A stretch of 36,790 nt of DNA from Polaromonas sp. (GTDB lineage Bacteria; Pseudomonadota; Gammaproteobacteria; Burkholderiales; Burkholderiaceae), in NCBI GenBank assembly GCA_013823505.1, contig PNMH01000035.1, positions 1 to 36,790 on the forward strand, written 5' to 3'. Below are positions 7,062 to 17,590 of the stretch, one piece after another. The position numbers and the translations under genes are program-made. Numbering within the stretch: the first letter of the stretch is position 1; the number at the start of each line of letters is the position of its first letter. Below the pieces are notes generated by a model. It was not told the DNA's origin. It did not search any database and saw only the letters and a program-made list of their open reading frames with translations.

Positions 7062-7448
7062 TCAGGACGGGTCGCCATCGACCACGCTGGCCGCCGTGCG
7101 GAAGGCTTCCACTGCCGTGGGCACGCCGCAGTACACGGCCACCTGCAGCAACACCTCTTGCAACTCGGCCGGCGTTGCGCCGTTGTTGAGCGCGCCACGC
7201 ACATGGCCCTTGAGCTCGTGCTGCTTGCCCAGCGCAGCCAGCATGGTCACGGTGATGAGGCTGCGCGTTTTCAGGTCCAGCGTGCCGCGTTGCCACACGT
7301 CGCCCCAGGCTTTGCGCGTGATGTGCTGCTGCATCGGCTCGGTGAAGGGCGTCATGTTGTTGAAGGCGTTGGCCACAAAGGCCTCGCCCATCACCTGCTT
7401 GCGCATGGCCAGGCCGCGTTCGAATTCGGGGTCGTTGCTGTCTTGCAT
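7062..7448 (-). CDS. Carboxymuconolactone decarboxylase family protein
   Basis: A 128-residue all-helical protein of the CMD family. Seen: the FERGLAMRKQVMGEAFVANA opening, TRSLITVTMLAALGKQHELK, the HVRGALNNGATPAELQE signature, and QVAVYCGVPTAVEAF. The short length, absence of a CxxC redox pair and HVRGALNNGAT wording favour 4-carboxymuconolactone decarboxylase (PcaC-like, protocatechuate pathway) over AhpD-type peroxidases, but the family is broad and no other pca gene adjoins. I chose ATG 7446-7448; an in-frame TTG at 7472 would add 8 residues with no better ribosome site. It is divergent from another CMD-family gene 107 bases away. Confidence 0.75.
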   Translation of the reverse strand: MQDSNDPEFERGLAMRKQVMGEAFVANAFNNMTPFTEPMQQHITRKAWGDVWQRGTLDLKTRSLITVTMLAALGKQHELKGHVRGALNNGATPAELQEVLLQVAVYCGVPTAVEAFRTAASVVDGDPS

Positions 7449-7555
7449 GGGTTGATCCGGAGGGTTGAACAATCAAGTCGCGTCAACGATACCGCAGGCG
7501 CTTGGTGGCCAGTACGATGGCCAACACGTTCGAACCATCACAACCGGAGACTTCC

Positions 7556-8134
7556 ATGAGCCGCTATCCCGCCCCCGACATCAACGACCTGCCCGAAGAC
7601 ATCAAAGCCAAGGTGCTCGAAGTTCAAGCCAAGGCCGGCTTTGTGCCCAACGTGTTCCTGGCCCTCGCCCGCCGCCCGGCCGAGTGGCGCGCCTTCTTCG
7701 CGTACCACGACGCGCTCATGCTGAAAGAAGAAGGTTCGCTGACTAAAGGCGACCGCGAAATGATCGTGACCACCACCAGCGCGGCCAACCACTGCCTCTA
7801 CTGCGTGGTGGCGCACGGCGCCATCCTGCGCATTTACGAGAAGAAGCCCTTGGTGGCCGACCAGGTGGCGGTGAACCACCACAAGGCCGACATCAAGCCG
7901 CGCCAGAAGGCCATGCTCGATTTCGCAATGAAGGTGTGCCTGGCCTCGCACGAAGTCAACGACGACGACTTTGCCCCGTTGCACGCCCATGGTTTTTCCG
8001 ACGAAGACATCTGGGACATTGCCGCCATCACCGCGTTCTTCGGCCTGTCCAACCGCATGGCCAGCTTCAGCAACATGCAGCCGAACCCGGAGTTTTATGT
8101 GATGGGGCGGGTGCCGAAGGCCAAGCCCGCCTGA
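7556..8134 (+). CDS. Peroxidase-related enzyme, AhpD/CMD family
   Basis: A 192-residue member of the CMD/AhpD superfamily. Seen: Glu68 in KGDREMIVTTTSAANH, followed by HCLYCVVAHG, which supplies the CxxCxxxH redox site (Cys80, Cys83, His87). This is the arrangement used by AhpD-type alkylhydroperoxidases, so a thiol peroxidase-like role is plausible; the long C-terminal half (AHGFSDEDIWDIAAITAFFG and SNRMASF) marks the peroxidase-related subfamily. The ATG at 7556 follows GGAGA by about 7 bases; earlier in-frame starts lack a ribosome site. It converges with the thioesterase gene (2-base gap) and is divergent from the PcaC-like gene. The physiological substrate is unknown. Confidence 0.85.
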   Translation: MSRYPAPDINDLPEDIKAKVLEVQAKAGFVPNVFLALARRPAEWRAFFAYHDALMLKEEGSLTKGDREMIVTTTSAANHCLYCVVAHGAILRIYEKKPLVADQVAVNHHKADIKPRQKAMLDFAMKVCLASHEVNDDDFAPLHAHGFSDEDIWDIAAITAFFGLSNRMASFSNMQPNPEFYVMGRVPKAKPA

Positions 8135-8136
8135 AG

Positions 8137-8559
8137 TCAGTCCTGCAGGTGCACCAGCAACTTGTCGGGAATGGGCGCCGATTTCTGCTTCGGAAAATCC
8201 ACCCACACCGTGGTGGCGCCACCCGACGCGTAAACCGTGTCGGGGTCGTCGCTGCGGGTGAGCGTGCACCAGGTCTCGAAGCTGCTGCGGCCGACGTCGC
8301 TGGCGAACATGGTGGCGATCACGTCGCCAGGAAACTCCAGCTGCTTGTGAAGGGTGCAAAAGGCGTTGACGATCACCGGGCCTTCGCCCTGCGGGTCGGG
8401 TTGGCAGCCGATGCTGCGCATCCACTCAATGCGGATCGTCTCGAGGTACCTGAAATAGGTGGTGTTGTTCACATGCCCCATCGCATCCATGTCGCCCCAA
8501 CGAATCGGGATGGTCATGCGAAACACTTCTGTCTTCTGCGCGGGCAGTTCAAATTTCAT
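8137..8559 (-). CDS. Acyl-CoA thioesterase, 4-hydroxybenzoyl-CoA thioesterase (hotdog) family
   Basis: A 140-residue single hotdog-domain enzyme. Seen: the family signature WGDMDAMGHVNNTTYFRYLE, in which Asp25 matches the catalytic Asp of Pseudomonas 4-hydroxybenzoyl-CoA thioesterase, and a VWVDFPKQKSAPIP end. Such enzymes hydrolyse acyl- or aroyl-CoA to free acid plus CoA in the cytoplasm. Its ATG (8557-8559) overlaps the stop of the EamA transporter as ATGA, so it is the last gene of a coupled SDR-EamA-thioesterase unit. Longer in-frame starts exist but would overlap the whole transporter gene and add no family sequence. Substrate unknown. Confidence 0.87.
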   Translation of the reverse strand: MKFELPAQKTEVFRMTIPIRWGDMDAMGHVNNTTYFRYLETIRIEWMRSIGCQPDPQGEGPVIVNAFCTLHKQLEFPGDVIATMFASDVGRSSFETWCTLTRSDDPDTVYASGGATTVWVDFPKQKSAPIPDKLLVHLQD

Positions 8560-9500
8560 CGGTGGGCCTTGATGGACGCGAGGATGCCCAGGACGAACAG
8601 CACACACGCGGTCCACTGCAAAGCGGCCGGCCAGGCGCCGTCCCAGGCGAAGCTGTAGACGAGCCCGAAGACGGTCTCGCTCACGATGAGTTGCCCGGCC
8701 AGGCTGGCGCTGAGCCGGCGACTGGCCATGTTCCAGAGCACCGAGGCCACCCAGGCCGCACCGATGCCGGTGACGGCACACACCAGCACAAAGGTGCCGA
8801 AACCCGGGCGTGCGATCAGCGTGTTCAGGTCGGTACCCGCCACCGCCCAGATGACGAGCGCGCCGGCCCCTGCGGCCACGCCCAGCCAGTTGGCCCACAG
8901 GGTGGAGTTCACTTCCGGGTGCCTGGCGAGCCAGCGTGCGTTGAGCAAGCCGAAGGCGGTCCAGGACAGCATGGCCAGCACCGCATAGACAATGCCCAGC
9001 CACAGGTCCGTGGCCACGCCGTCGTCCTGCCCGTGCGACGTGGCCTGCATCATCAGCGCCATGCCCACCACCGTGAGCAGCAAGCCCGGCGCCAGCGAGC
9101 GCCAGCGCAGTCCCACGGGCTTGCCCAGCAACATGATCCACAGCGGGATGGTGCCGATGATCAACACCGGCAGCGCTGCGCCCGCCGCCTGGATGGCCAG
9201 CACCAGCAGCAGGTAGTAACCGGTGTAGCCCAGCAGGCTGAGCCAGAGCGCTGCGCCCGCCTGGGCCAGCGTGGGGCGTTGTGTGTCACCCCGCAGGGCG
9301 GCCCACAGCAACAGCACCACCGACAGCAATCCACACGCGAGGTAGCGCCCCACGGTGAGGTCGATCGAGCTGAAACCCGGCGCGATCAAGGGTGCGATGA
9401 AGGTCGTGCCCCAGAACGCGCCCGCACCCACACCCGCCAGGATGCCGGTGACCATGCCCGGCGGCCAGCCCGAAGGCCGGCCCAACACAGCTGCGTTCAT
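8556..9500 (-). CDS. DMT superfamily transporter (EamA)
   Basis: A 314-residue protein with about ten hydrophobic segments in two EamA repeats, including GVGAGAFWGTTFIAPLIAPG in the first half, LLGYTGYYLLLVLAIQAAGA, and IVYAVLAMLSWTAFGLLNAR at the start of the second half. Members export or import small metabolites such as amino acids; the substrate cannot be predicted. It begins at ATG 9498-9500, immediately after the SDR gene stop (no gap), and overlaps the thioesterase gene by 4 bases, so all three are probably one transcript. The middle position between a dehydrogenase and a thioesterase suggests a carboxylic-acid product or substrate, which is inference only. Confidence 0.85.
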   Translation of the reverse strand: MNAAVLGRPSGWPPGMVTGILAGVGAGAFWGTTFIAPLIAPGFSSIDLTVGRYLACGLLSVVLLLWAALRGDTQRPTLAQAGAALWLSLLGYTGYYLLLVLAIQAAGAALPVLIIGTIPLWIMLLGKPVGLRWRSLAPGLLLTVVGMALMMQATSHGQDDGVATDLWLGIVYAVLAMLSWTAFGLLNARWLARHPEVNSTLWANWLGVAAGAGALVIWAVAGTDLNTLIARPGFGTFVLVCAVTGIGAAWVASVLWNMASRRLSASLAGQLIVSETVFGLVYSFAWDGAWPAALQWTACVLFVLGILASIKAHR

Positions 9501-10283
9501 TCAGGCCCCGAAACCGTCGTCGGCGGCAATGACGGCGCCATTGATGAAATGGCTCTCGTTGGAGCACAGCATCACCAGCAAGGCGTCCAGATCGGTCGGC
9601 ACGCCCACGCGTTTGCGCGGCAGCATGCCGATGAGTTTCTGGCCCTGTTCGGTCTGCCAGTGGTGGTGGTTGATCTCGGTGTCGATATAGCCCGGGCAGA
9701 TGGCGTTCACGTTGATGCCGAACTTGCCCCATTCCACCGCCATGGCCTTGGTCATCTGTACCACCGCCGCCTTGCTCATGCAATACACGCCGATCTGCGG
9801 CAACACCTTCAGCCCCGCCATGGACGCGATGTTCACGATGCGCCCGCCCACATAGGTGCCCGGTGCGGCGCCCTTGGCGCGCGCCAGCATGCGCTTGCCC
9901 ACTTCCTGGGCCACGAAAAAAGCACCCTTGGTGTTGGTGTTGAAGATGAAGTCATAGTCTTCCTCGCTCACGTCCTGCAGGCGCTGCGTGGTGCTCACGC
10001 CCGAGTTGTTCACCAGGATGTCGATCGCGCCCACCTCGGTCTCGGCGTGCGCCACCCCGGCCTTGATGGACGCCTGGTCGGTCACGTCCATGGCCACCAC
10101 GTGGGCGTCGCCACCTTCGGCTTCGATGTGCGCACGCAGGGCCATGAGGCGGTCGGTGCGGCGGCTGGCCAGCACCACGGCGGCGCCGGCCTTGGCCAGG
10201 GTTTTGGCAAACTGCTCGCCCAGGCCGCCCGAGGCACCGGTGATCAGGGCCACGCGGCCCGACAAGTCCATGCTGTATGCCAC
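9501..10283 (-). CDS. Short-chain dehydrogenase/reductase (SDR)
   Basis: A 260-residue classical SDR. Seen: the nucleotide motif TGASGGLG (residues 15-22), NNSG (92-95), catalytic Ser154, Tyr167 and Lys171 (YCMSK), and PGYIDTEI after it. It resembles 3-oxoacyl/3-hydroxyacyl-type reductases, with Arg41-Arg42 after the second strand hinting at NADP(H). I chose the GTG start at 10281-10283 because GGGAG lies 8 bases upstream; an internal ATG at residue 5 is the alternative. It leads a three-gene unit with EamA and thioesterase genes and is divergent from ETF-ubiquinone oxidoreductase, so a link to acyl-CoA oxidation is plausible. Confidence 0.87.
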   Translation of the reverse strand: MAYSMDLSGRVALITGASGGLGEQFAKTLAKAGAAVVLASRRTDRLMALRAHIEAEGGDAHVVAMDVTDQASIKAGVAHAETEVGAIDILVNNSGVSTTQRLQDVSEEDYDFIFNTNTKGAFFVAQEVGKRMLARAKGAAPGTYVGGRIVNIASMAGLKVLPQIGVYCMSKAAVVQMTKAMAVEWGKFGINVNAICPGYIDTEINHHHWQTEQGQKLIGMLPRKRVGVPTDLDALLVMLCSNESHFINGAVIAADDGFGA

Positions 10284-10300
10284 GATGCAAGCTCCCAGTA

Positions 10301-10325
10301 GAAATTAGTACGACCGTTCGATTTT
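10301..10325. promoter_or_regulatory. Operator-like imperfect palindrome upstream of the SDR unit
   Basis: The stretch around TACGACCGTTCGA (10309-10321) is an imperfect palindrome; CGACCGTTCG matches its own complement at 8 of 10 positions, a pattern common for TetR-family sites. On the minus strand TACTAAT just beyond it could serve as a -10 for the SDR unit. A related TCGTAC core occurs upstream of the TRAP genes at 24029-24034. No regulator gene adjoins, so the assignment is tentative. Confidence 0.35.
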
Positions 10326-10414
10326 TTGCGGCTGCCGCATAAAATGCTGTCTGTCGAGTGACACGCAAGGCACACTCTGCGCCTTCTCAAAATCATTATC
10401 TGCGAGACCCCCCG

Positions 10415-12100
10415 ATGACCCACGATGAATTGCTGGCCCAGTTCGGCCCCCGCGAAGCCATGGAATACGACGTGGTCGTGGTCGGCGGCGGACCTGCAGG
10501 CCTGGCCACCGCCATCCGCCTGAAACAGCTGGCCACCGAGAAGGGAAGCGAGATCAACGTGTGCGTGCTGGAGAAGGGGTCAGAGCCCGGCGCACACATC
10601 CTCAGCGGCGCGGTGATGGACCCGATCGCCATCACCGAACTCTTCCCCGACTGGAAGGAACGCGGCGCACCGCTGCACCAGCCCGTGACCGGCGATGACT
10701 TGCTGGTGCTCACCGAGACCGGCTCCACCCGCACGCCCGACTGGCTGATGCCGCGCAACTTCCACAACGACGGTTGCTATGTGATCAGCCTGGGCGCGGT
10801 CACCAAGTGGCTGGGCGAGCAGGCCGAAGCCCTGGGCGTGGAAATCTTCCCCGGCTTCACGGCCGCCGAGGTGCTCTACAACGATGACGGTTCGGTCAAG
10901 GGCGTGGCCACTGGCCACCTGGGCCTGGGCAAGGACGGTGAGCCCACCGGCCACTTCCAGCTCGGCATGGAACTGCACGCCAAGTACACCGTGTTCGCCG
11001 AAGGCGCGCGCGGCCACCTGGGCAAGCAGCTCATCGCCAAATACAAGCTCACCGAAGGCAAGGACGCGCAGACGTTTGCCATCGGCATCAAGGAACTGTG
11101 GGAAATCCCGGCCGAGAAGGCCAAGCCCGGCCTGGTGGTGCACACCGCCGGCTGGCCCATGGATGCCGACACCTTCGGCGGCGGCTTTCTCTACCACCTT
11201 GAAGGCAACAAGGTCACGCTGGGCCTGGTGGTTGGCCTGGACTACCAGAACCCCTGGATGTCGCCGTTTGAAGAAATGCAGCGCTGGAAAACGCACCCCA
11301 GCATCCAGGCCCACATTGCCGGCGGCAAGCGCCTGGGTTACGGCGCCCGTGCGCTCAACAACGGCACGCCACAGGCCCTGCCCAAGCTGGTGTTCCCCGG
11401 GGGCGCCATGGTGGGTTGCAACGCTGGTTTCCTGAACGCCGCACGCATCAAGGGCAGCCACGCCGCCATCAAGAGCGGCATGCTCTGCGCCGAAGCCGCG
11501 TTTGAAGCGGTGGCAGCCGGCCGCCAGAGCGACGAACTCGCCGGCTTCACCGAGCGCTTCGAGACGAGCTGGCTGCATGAAGAGCTCTGGACCTACCGCA
11601 ACTTCAAGAACTGGTTCAAGAAGAGCCCGCTGCTGGGCAAGCTCATGACCGGTGTGGAGCACTGGTTCCTGCCCAAGGTGGGTGTGAAAACACCGCCCTG
11701 GACACTGCACAACACCACACCAGACCACCTGAAGCTGCGCCCGGCGGCCGAGATGCCGAAGATCTCCTACCCCAAGCCCGACGGCAAGATCACCTTCGAC
11801 AAACTCTCCAGCGTGTTCGTCTCCAACACCAACCACGAAGAGAACCAGCCGGCCCACCTCACGCTCAAGAACAACAGCGTGCCGGTGCAGATCAACTTGG
11901 CCAAGTACGCCGGCCCCGAGAGCCGCTACTGCCCGGCCGGCGTGTACGAGTACGTGAAGAACGACGACAACACCGACCGCCTGCAGATCAACGCGCAGAA
12001 CTGCGTGCACTGCAAGACCTGCGACATCAAGGACCCGACGCAGAACATCGTGTGGGTCACGCCCGAAGGTGGCGGTGGTCCCAACTACGCGGGCATGTGA
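10415..12100 (+). CDS. Electron transfer flavoprotein-ubiquinone oxidoreductase
   Basis: A 561-residue protein of usual ETF-QO length. It takes electrons from reduced ETF, itself fed by acyl-CoA and other dehydrogenases, and passes them to ubiquinone at the inner membrane. Seen: the FAD dinucleotide motif VVVVGGGPAGLATA (GGGPAG at 24-29), the SGAVMDPIAITELFPDW quinone-side region, GCNAGFLNAARIKGSH (second FAD contact), and the 4Fe-4S ligands Cys506, Cys530, Cys533 and Cys536 (the last three as CVHCKTC) near the C-terminus. The start at ATG 10415 gives the conserved beginning; an upstream in-frame start at 10358 would add 19 unlike residues. A clear terminator follows the gene. Confidence 0.95.
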   Translation: MTHDELLAQFGPREAMEYDVVVVGGGPAGLATAIRLKQLATEKGSEINVCVLEKGSEPGAHILSGAVMDPIAITELFPDWKERGAPLHQPVTGDDLLVLTETGSTRTPDWLMPRNFHNDGCYVISLGAVTKWLGEQAEALGVEIFPGFTAAEVLYNDDGSVKGVATGHLGLGKDGEPTGHFQLGMELHAKYTVFAEGARGHLGKQLIAKYKLTEGKDAQTFAIGIKELWEIPAEKAKPGLVVHTAGWPMDADTFGGGFLYHLEGNKVTLGLVVGLDYQNPWMSPFEEMQRWKTHPSIQAHIAGGKRLGYGARALNNGTPQALPKLVFPGGAMVGCNAGFLNAARIKGSHAAIKSGMLCAEAAFEAVAAGRQSDELAGFTERFETSWLHEELWTYRNFKNWFKKSPLLGKLMTGVEHWFLPKVGVKTPPWTLHNTTPDHLKLRPAAEMPKISYPKPDGKITFDKLSSVFVSNTNHEENQPAHLTLKNNSVPVQINLAKYAGPESRYCPAGVYEYVKNDDNTDRLQINAQNCVHCKTCDIKDPTQNIVWVTPEGGGGPNYAGM

Positions 12101-12131
12101 GCGAAATCACGGCCTTCAAACATTCGCGCTG

Positions 12132-12155
12132 AAAGCCGCCTCCGGGCGGCTTTTT
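12132..12155 (+). terminator. Rho-independent terminator after ETF-QO
   Basis: AAAGCCGCC (12132-12140) and GGCGGCTTT (12145-12153) form a perfect 9-bp stem with loop TCCG, ending in a run of five T (12151-12155). It lies 31 bases after the ETF-QO stop and would end that transcript. Confidence 0.85.
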
Positions 12156-12228
12156 CACGCCTGCGTTTCACCGCTTCGTCACACGGCGTGGCCACAGTGC
12201 GGGCTTGTGCCTTCACCCCCGCCACACC

Positions 12229-12741
12229 ATGCTCAACAAGACCGACAAGGGCCGGGCCGAACTGCAACCCGGCCAACGCACCCTGGGCCAGCGCGAACGC
12301 GCCGTGCTGCTGGTGGCCGACGGCCGCAAGGCCACGGCCTCGCTGCAAGCACTCTTTGGCGGCCTCGGCGCCGACATCGTGCGCGATCTGCTGGCCCAGG
12401 GCTACATCGTTGACGAATCCCCTCCCGCGCCGGCAGCGCCACCACCCACGGATCCGGCTGTCGCCAAAGGCTCGGTCGATGCTTTCTCGGGCCCTCGTTC
12501 GCTCGCCAGCGCCCGCATGTTCCTGTTCGATCTGAGCGAGCGCATGTTTGCACCGCGCGACAAGGCCTTGGCGCTGCACTTCCGCGACGCCCTGCGCGAG
12601 GCACGCGACGCGGGCACCATGCTGGCGGTGAGTCGCGAGATGCTGGTGGCCATCGAGCGCATGGCGGGCGCCGACCGGGCCGACGCCATCAGCGAGCGGC
12701 TGGCCAAGCTGCTGCCGGAATCCTCCCTGCAAGACGCCTGA
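12229..12741 (+). CDS. Conserved hypothetical protein, possible N-terminal helical/winged-helix domain
   Basis: A 170-residue soluble protein I cannot assign. The N-terminal part (about 1-65, with KTDKGRAELQPGQRTLGQRE and VLLVADGRKATASLQ, then LFGGLGADIVRDLLAQGYIV) looks like a small helical fold of the type seen in winged-helix proteins. A Pro/Ala-rich linker follows (about 67-80), then a mostly helical C-terminal half rich in charged residues. No signal peptide or membrane segment is seen. I chose ATG 12229; an in-frame start 8 codons earlier has no ribosome site. It sits alone between the ETF-QO terminator and the glycine riboswitch. Whether it is coding rests on its codon usage and the helical protein pattern. 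Confidence 0.7.
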   Translation: MLNKTDKGRAELQPGQRTLGQRERAVLLVADGRKATASLQALFGGLGADIVRDLLAQGYIVDESPPAPAAPPPTDPAVAKGSVDAFSGPRSLASARMFLFDLSERMFAPRDKALALHFRDALREARDAGTMLAVSREMLVAIERMAGADRADAISERLAKLLPESSLQDA

Positions 12742-12779
12742 GGCACCTTTGGCGGACGCTCTCGGCTACACTCGGGCGG

Positions 12780-12985
12780 GTCAGGAGAGCGCCACCCCCG
12801 AGGTGGCCGCCGAAGGCGCAGGAGGTCACCCACGTGGCCCTGAACGCTCAGGCAAAAGGACTGACAAACACGGGCCGCAAGGCCGGTGTACCCCCCTGGA
12901 GAGAGGTCGTCCCTGGAGGCGATCCACCGAAGGAGCAAACGCGGCATCGCCCGCGTGAATCTCTCAGGTAAAGCGGACAGTGGGG
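12780..12985 (+). promoter_or_regulatory. Tandem glycine riboswitch (gcvT motif)
   Basis: Two consecutive glycine aptamers. Aptamer 1 (12780-12865) has P1 GTCAG with CTGAC, GGAGAGCG, GCCGAAGGCGCA, and CTCAGGCAAAAGGACTG. Aptamer 2 (12892-12985) has P1 arms CCCC/CTG with CAG/GGGG, GGAGAG, CACCGAAGGAGCAAACGC, and CTCTCAGGTAAAGCGGACAG. A 26-base linker joins them. The class senses glycine and usually turns on glycine cleavage, matching the gcv operon behind it. Between the aptamers and gcvT are a small hairpin (ACACGG 12990-12995 with CCGTGT 13001-13006) and GGGG/CCCC followed by TTTT (13018-13033); these may form the expression platform, but I cannot settle which structure is the OFF state. Confidence 0.95.
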
Positions 12986-13048
12986 CAGCACACGGATGAA
13001 CCGTGTTTCGCCCCCTTGGGGCCTGCCCCTTTTGCCTGCGAGCCTGCC

Positions 13049-14173
13049 GTGTCCGACACCGATCTCCTCAAGACCCCGCTGCACGCCCTGCACACCGAGC
13101 TCGGCGCCCGCATGGTGCCCTTTGCCGGCTACAGCATGCCGGTGCAGTACCCCGCCGGCCTGATGGCCGAGCACCACCACACCCGCGCGGCGGCTGGCCT
13201 GTTCGACGTGTCGCACATGGGCCAGCTGCGCCTGTTCGGCGCCGATGCCGCAGCCGCCTTTGAATCACTGATGCCGGTGGACGTGATCGATCTGGCCGTG
13301 GGCAAACAGCGCTACGGCCTGCTGCTCAACGACGCAGGCGGCATCATCGACGACCTGATGTTCGTCAACCGTGGCGCGGACATCTTTGTGATCGTCAATG
13401 GCGCGTGCAAACACGGTGACCTGGCCCACATCGTCGAGCGCATAGGCAGTCGCTGCAGCGTGGAGCCGCAGTTCGATCGCGGCCTGCTCGCACTCCAGGG
13501 CCCGCAGGCCGTGACCGCCCTGCAGCGGCTGGTGCCCGGCGTCAACAAGCTGGTCTTCATGACCGGCGGCGCCTTCAACTGGCTAGGCGCCGACCTCTTC
13601 ATCACGCGCAGCGGCTACACCGGCGAAGACGGTTTCGAGATCTCGGTGCCGGCCACCAGCGCCGAGGCCTTCGCCCGCGCCCTCCTGATGGAGCCCGAGG
13701 TGAAACCGGTGGGCCTGGGCGCGCGCAACTCGCTGCGCCTGGAAGCCGGCCTGTGCCTCTACGGGAACGACATCGACACCTCCACCACGCCGGTGGAGGC
13801 CGCGCTCAACTGGGCGATGCAGAAGGTGCGCCGCACCGGTGGTGCACGCGCCGGTGGTTTCCCGGGCGCGGCCCGCGTGCTGGCACAGCTCGACGGCACC
13901 GAACCGCTGACGCGCAAGCGCGTGGGCCTGGTTGCTCTCGAACGCGTTCCCGTGCGCGACCACACCGAACTGCAGACCCCTGGCGGCGAGACCATCGGCG
14001 AAGTCACCAGCGGACTGCTCGGCCCCAGCGCCGACAAGCCTGTGGCCATGGGCTATGTGAGCCCTGCGCACGCGGCCTTGGGCACGCGCCTGCACGCCAT
14101 GGTGCGTGGCAAGCCGGTGCCCATGGAAGTGAGCGCGATGCCTTTTGTGCCCAACCGCTACTTCCGCGGTTGA
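13049..14173 (+). CDS. gcvT: Glycine cleavage system T protein (aminomethyltransferase)
   Basis: A 374-residue tetrahydrofolate-dependent aminomethyltransferase, which releases ammonia from the lipoyl-bound aminomethyl group of GcvH and makes 5,10-methylene-THF. Seen: HTELGARMVPFAGYSMPVQY, the GLFDVSHMGQL signature, MTGGAFNWLGADLFITRSGY, TGEDGFEISVP, and SLRLEAGLCLYGNDID. The GTG at 13049 is chosen because it gives the family N-terminus (SDTDLLKTPLHALH) and has a GCGAG site 6-7 bases upstream; an earlier in-frame ATG at 12980 lies inside the riboswitch and was rejected. First gene of gcvT-gcvH-gcvP, directly behind the tandem glycine riboswitch. Confidence 0.96.
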   Translation: MSDTDLLKTPLHALHTELGARMVPFAGYSMPVQYPAGLMAEHHHTRAAAGLFDVSHMGQLRLFGADAAAAFESLMPVDVIDLAVGKQRYGLLLNDAGGIIDDLMFVNRGADIFVIVNGACKHGDLAHIVERIGSRCSVEPQFDRGLLALQGPQAVTALQRLVPGVNKLVFMTGGAFNWLGADLFITRSGYTGEDGFEISVPATSAEAFARALLMEPEVKPVGLGARNSLRLEAGLCLYGNDIDTSTTPVEAALNWAMQKVRRTGGARAGGFPGAARVLAQLDGTEPLTRKRVGLVALERVPVRDHTELQTPGGETIGEVTSGLLGPSADKPVAMGYVSPAHAALGTRLHAMVRGKPVPMEVSAMPFVPNRYFRG

Positions 14174-14210
14174 ACCCCTTTTTCTTTCCTCTTTTTTCAG
14201 GAGCTTTCAC

Positions 14211-14582
14211 ATGACCACCAAGTACACCGAAGACCACGAATGGATCAGCGTTGACGGCGGCATCGCCACCGTCGGCATCACCGTGCACGCGCAGGACGCG
14301 CTGGGCGACGTGGTGTTCGTCGACCTGCCCGAAGTGGGTAAGAATTTCGCGCAGAAAGAAGTGGCCGGCGTGGTCGAGTCCGTCAAGGCCGCGGCCGACG
14401 TGTACATGCCCGTGAGCGGTGAAGTGACCGAGGTCAACGAAGCCCTGCGCGCCGACCCCTCGCTGGCCAACAGCGACCCGCTCAAGAGCGGCTGGTTCTT
14501 CAAGGTCAAGCTGTCCGACCCTGCACAGTTCGACGCCTTGCTCGACGAGACCGCCTACAACGCCTTCTCAGCCAACGCCTGA
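14211..14582 (+). CDS. gcvH: Glycine cleavage system H protein (lipoyl carrier)
   Basis: A 123-residue lipoyl carrier that shuttles the aminomethyl group between the P, T and L proteins. Seen: [14 protein letters not shown] at the start, the lipoylation motif [14 protein letters not shown] with the modified Lys59, and a [14 protein letters not shown] end. Start ATG 14211 follows AGGAG (14199-14203) by 7 bases and a pyrimidine-rich stretch. It lies 37 bases after gcvT and 22 bases before gcvP, same strand, same operon. Length and motifs are those of an intact family member. Confidence 0.97.
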   Translation: MTTKYTEDHEWISVDGGIATVGITVHAQDALGDVVFVDLPEVGKNFAQKEVAGVVESVKAAADVYMPVSGEVTEVNEALRADPSLANSDPLKSGWFFKVKLSDPAQFDALLDETAYNAFSANA

Positions 14583-14604
14583 TCCCTTCCGCCGGAGCCC
14601 TTCC

Positions 14605-17502
<2,898 letters not shown>

Positions 17503-17511
17503 TTTCCGGGT

Positions 17512-17538
17512 CCTCGCCCACCCATCTGGTGGGTGAGG
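17512..17538 (+). terminator. Strong hairpin after gcvP, no T tract
   Basis: CCTCGCCCACC (17512-17522) pairs with GGTGGGTGAGG (17528-17538) with a single G-T pair and loop CATCT. It lies just after the gcvP stop and about 50 bases before the radical SAM gene. Without a T run it may be a Rho-assisted terminator, an RNA-stability end for the gcv message, or a partial attenuator for the next gene. Confidence 0.45.
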
Positions 17539-17590
17539 TCGGCTGGAGCGGTCCCAAGCCTCACAATCGGGAACCCCCCGAAGCGACACC

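Noticed and set aside
8560..9141. Long in-frame extension of the thioesterase
   Set aside because: It would overlap the EamA gene fully in another frame; the ATGA junction and hotdog-domain start fit 8559.
8562..10301. 579-codon plus-strand open frame opposite the SDR and EamA genes
   Set aside because: Antisense of two genes with clear families; composition typical of a shadow frame.
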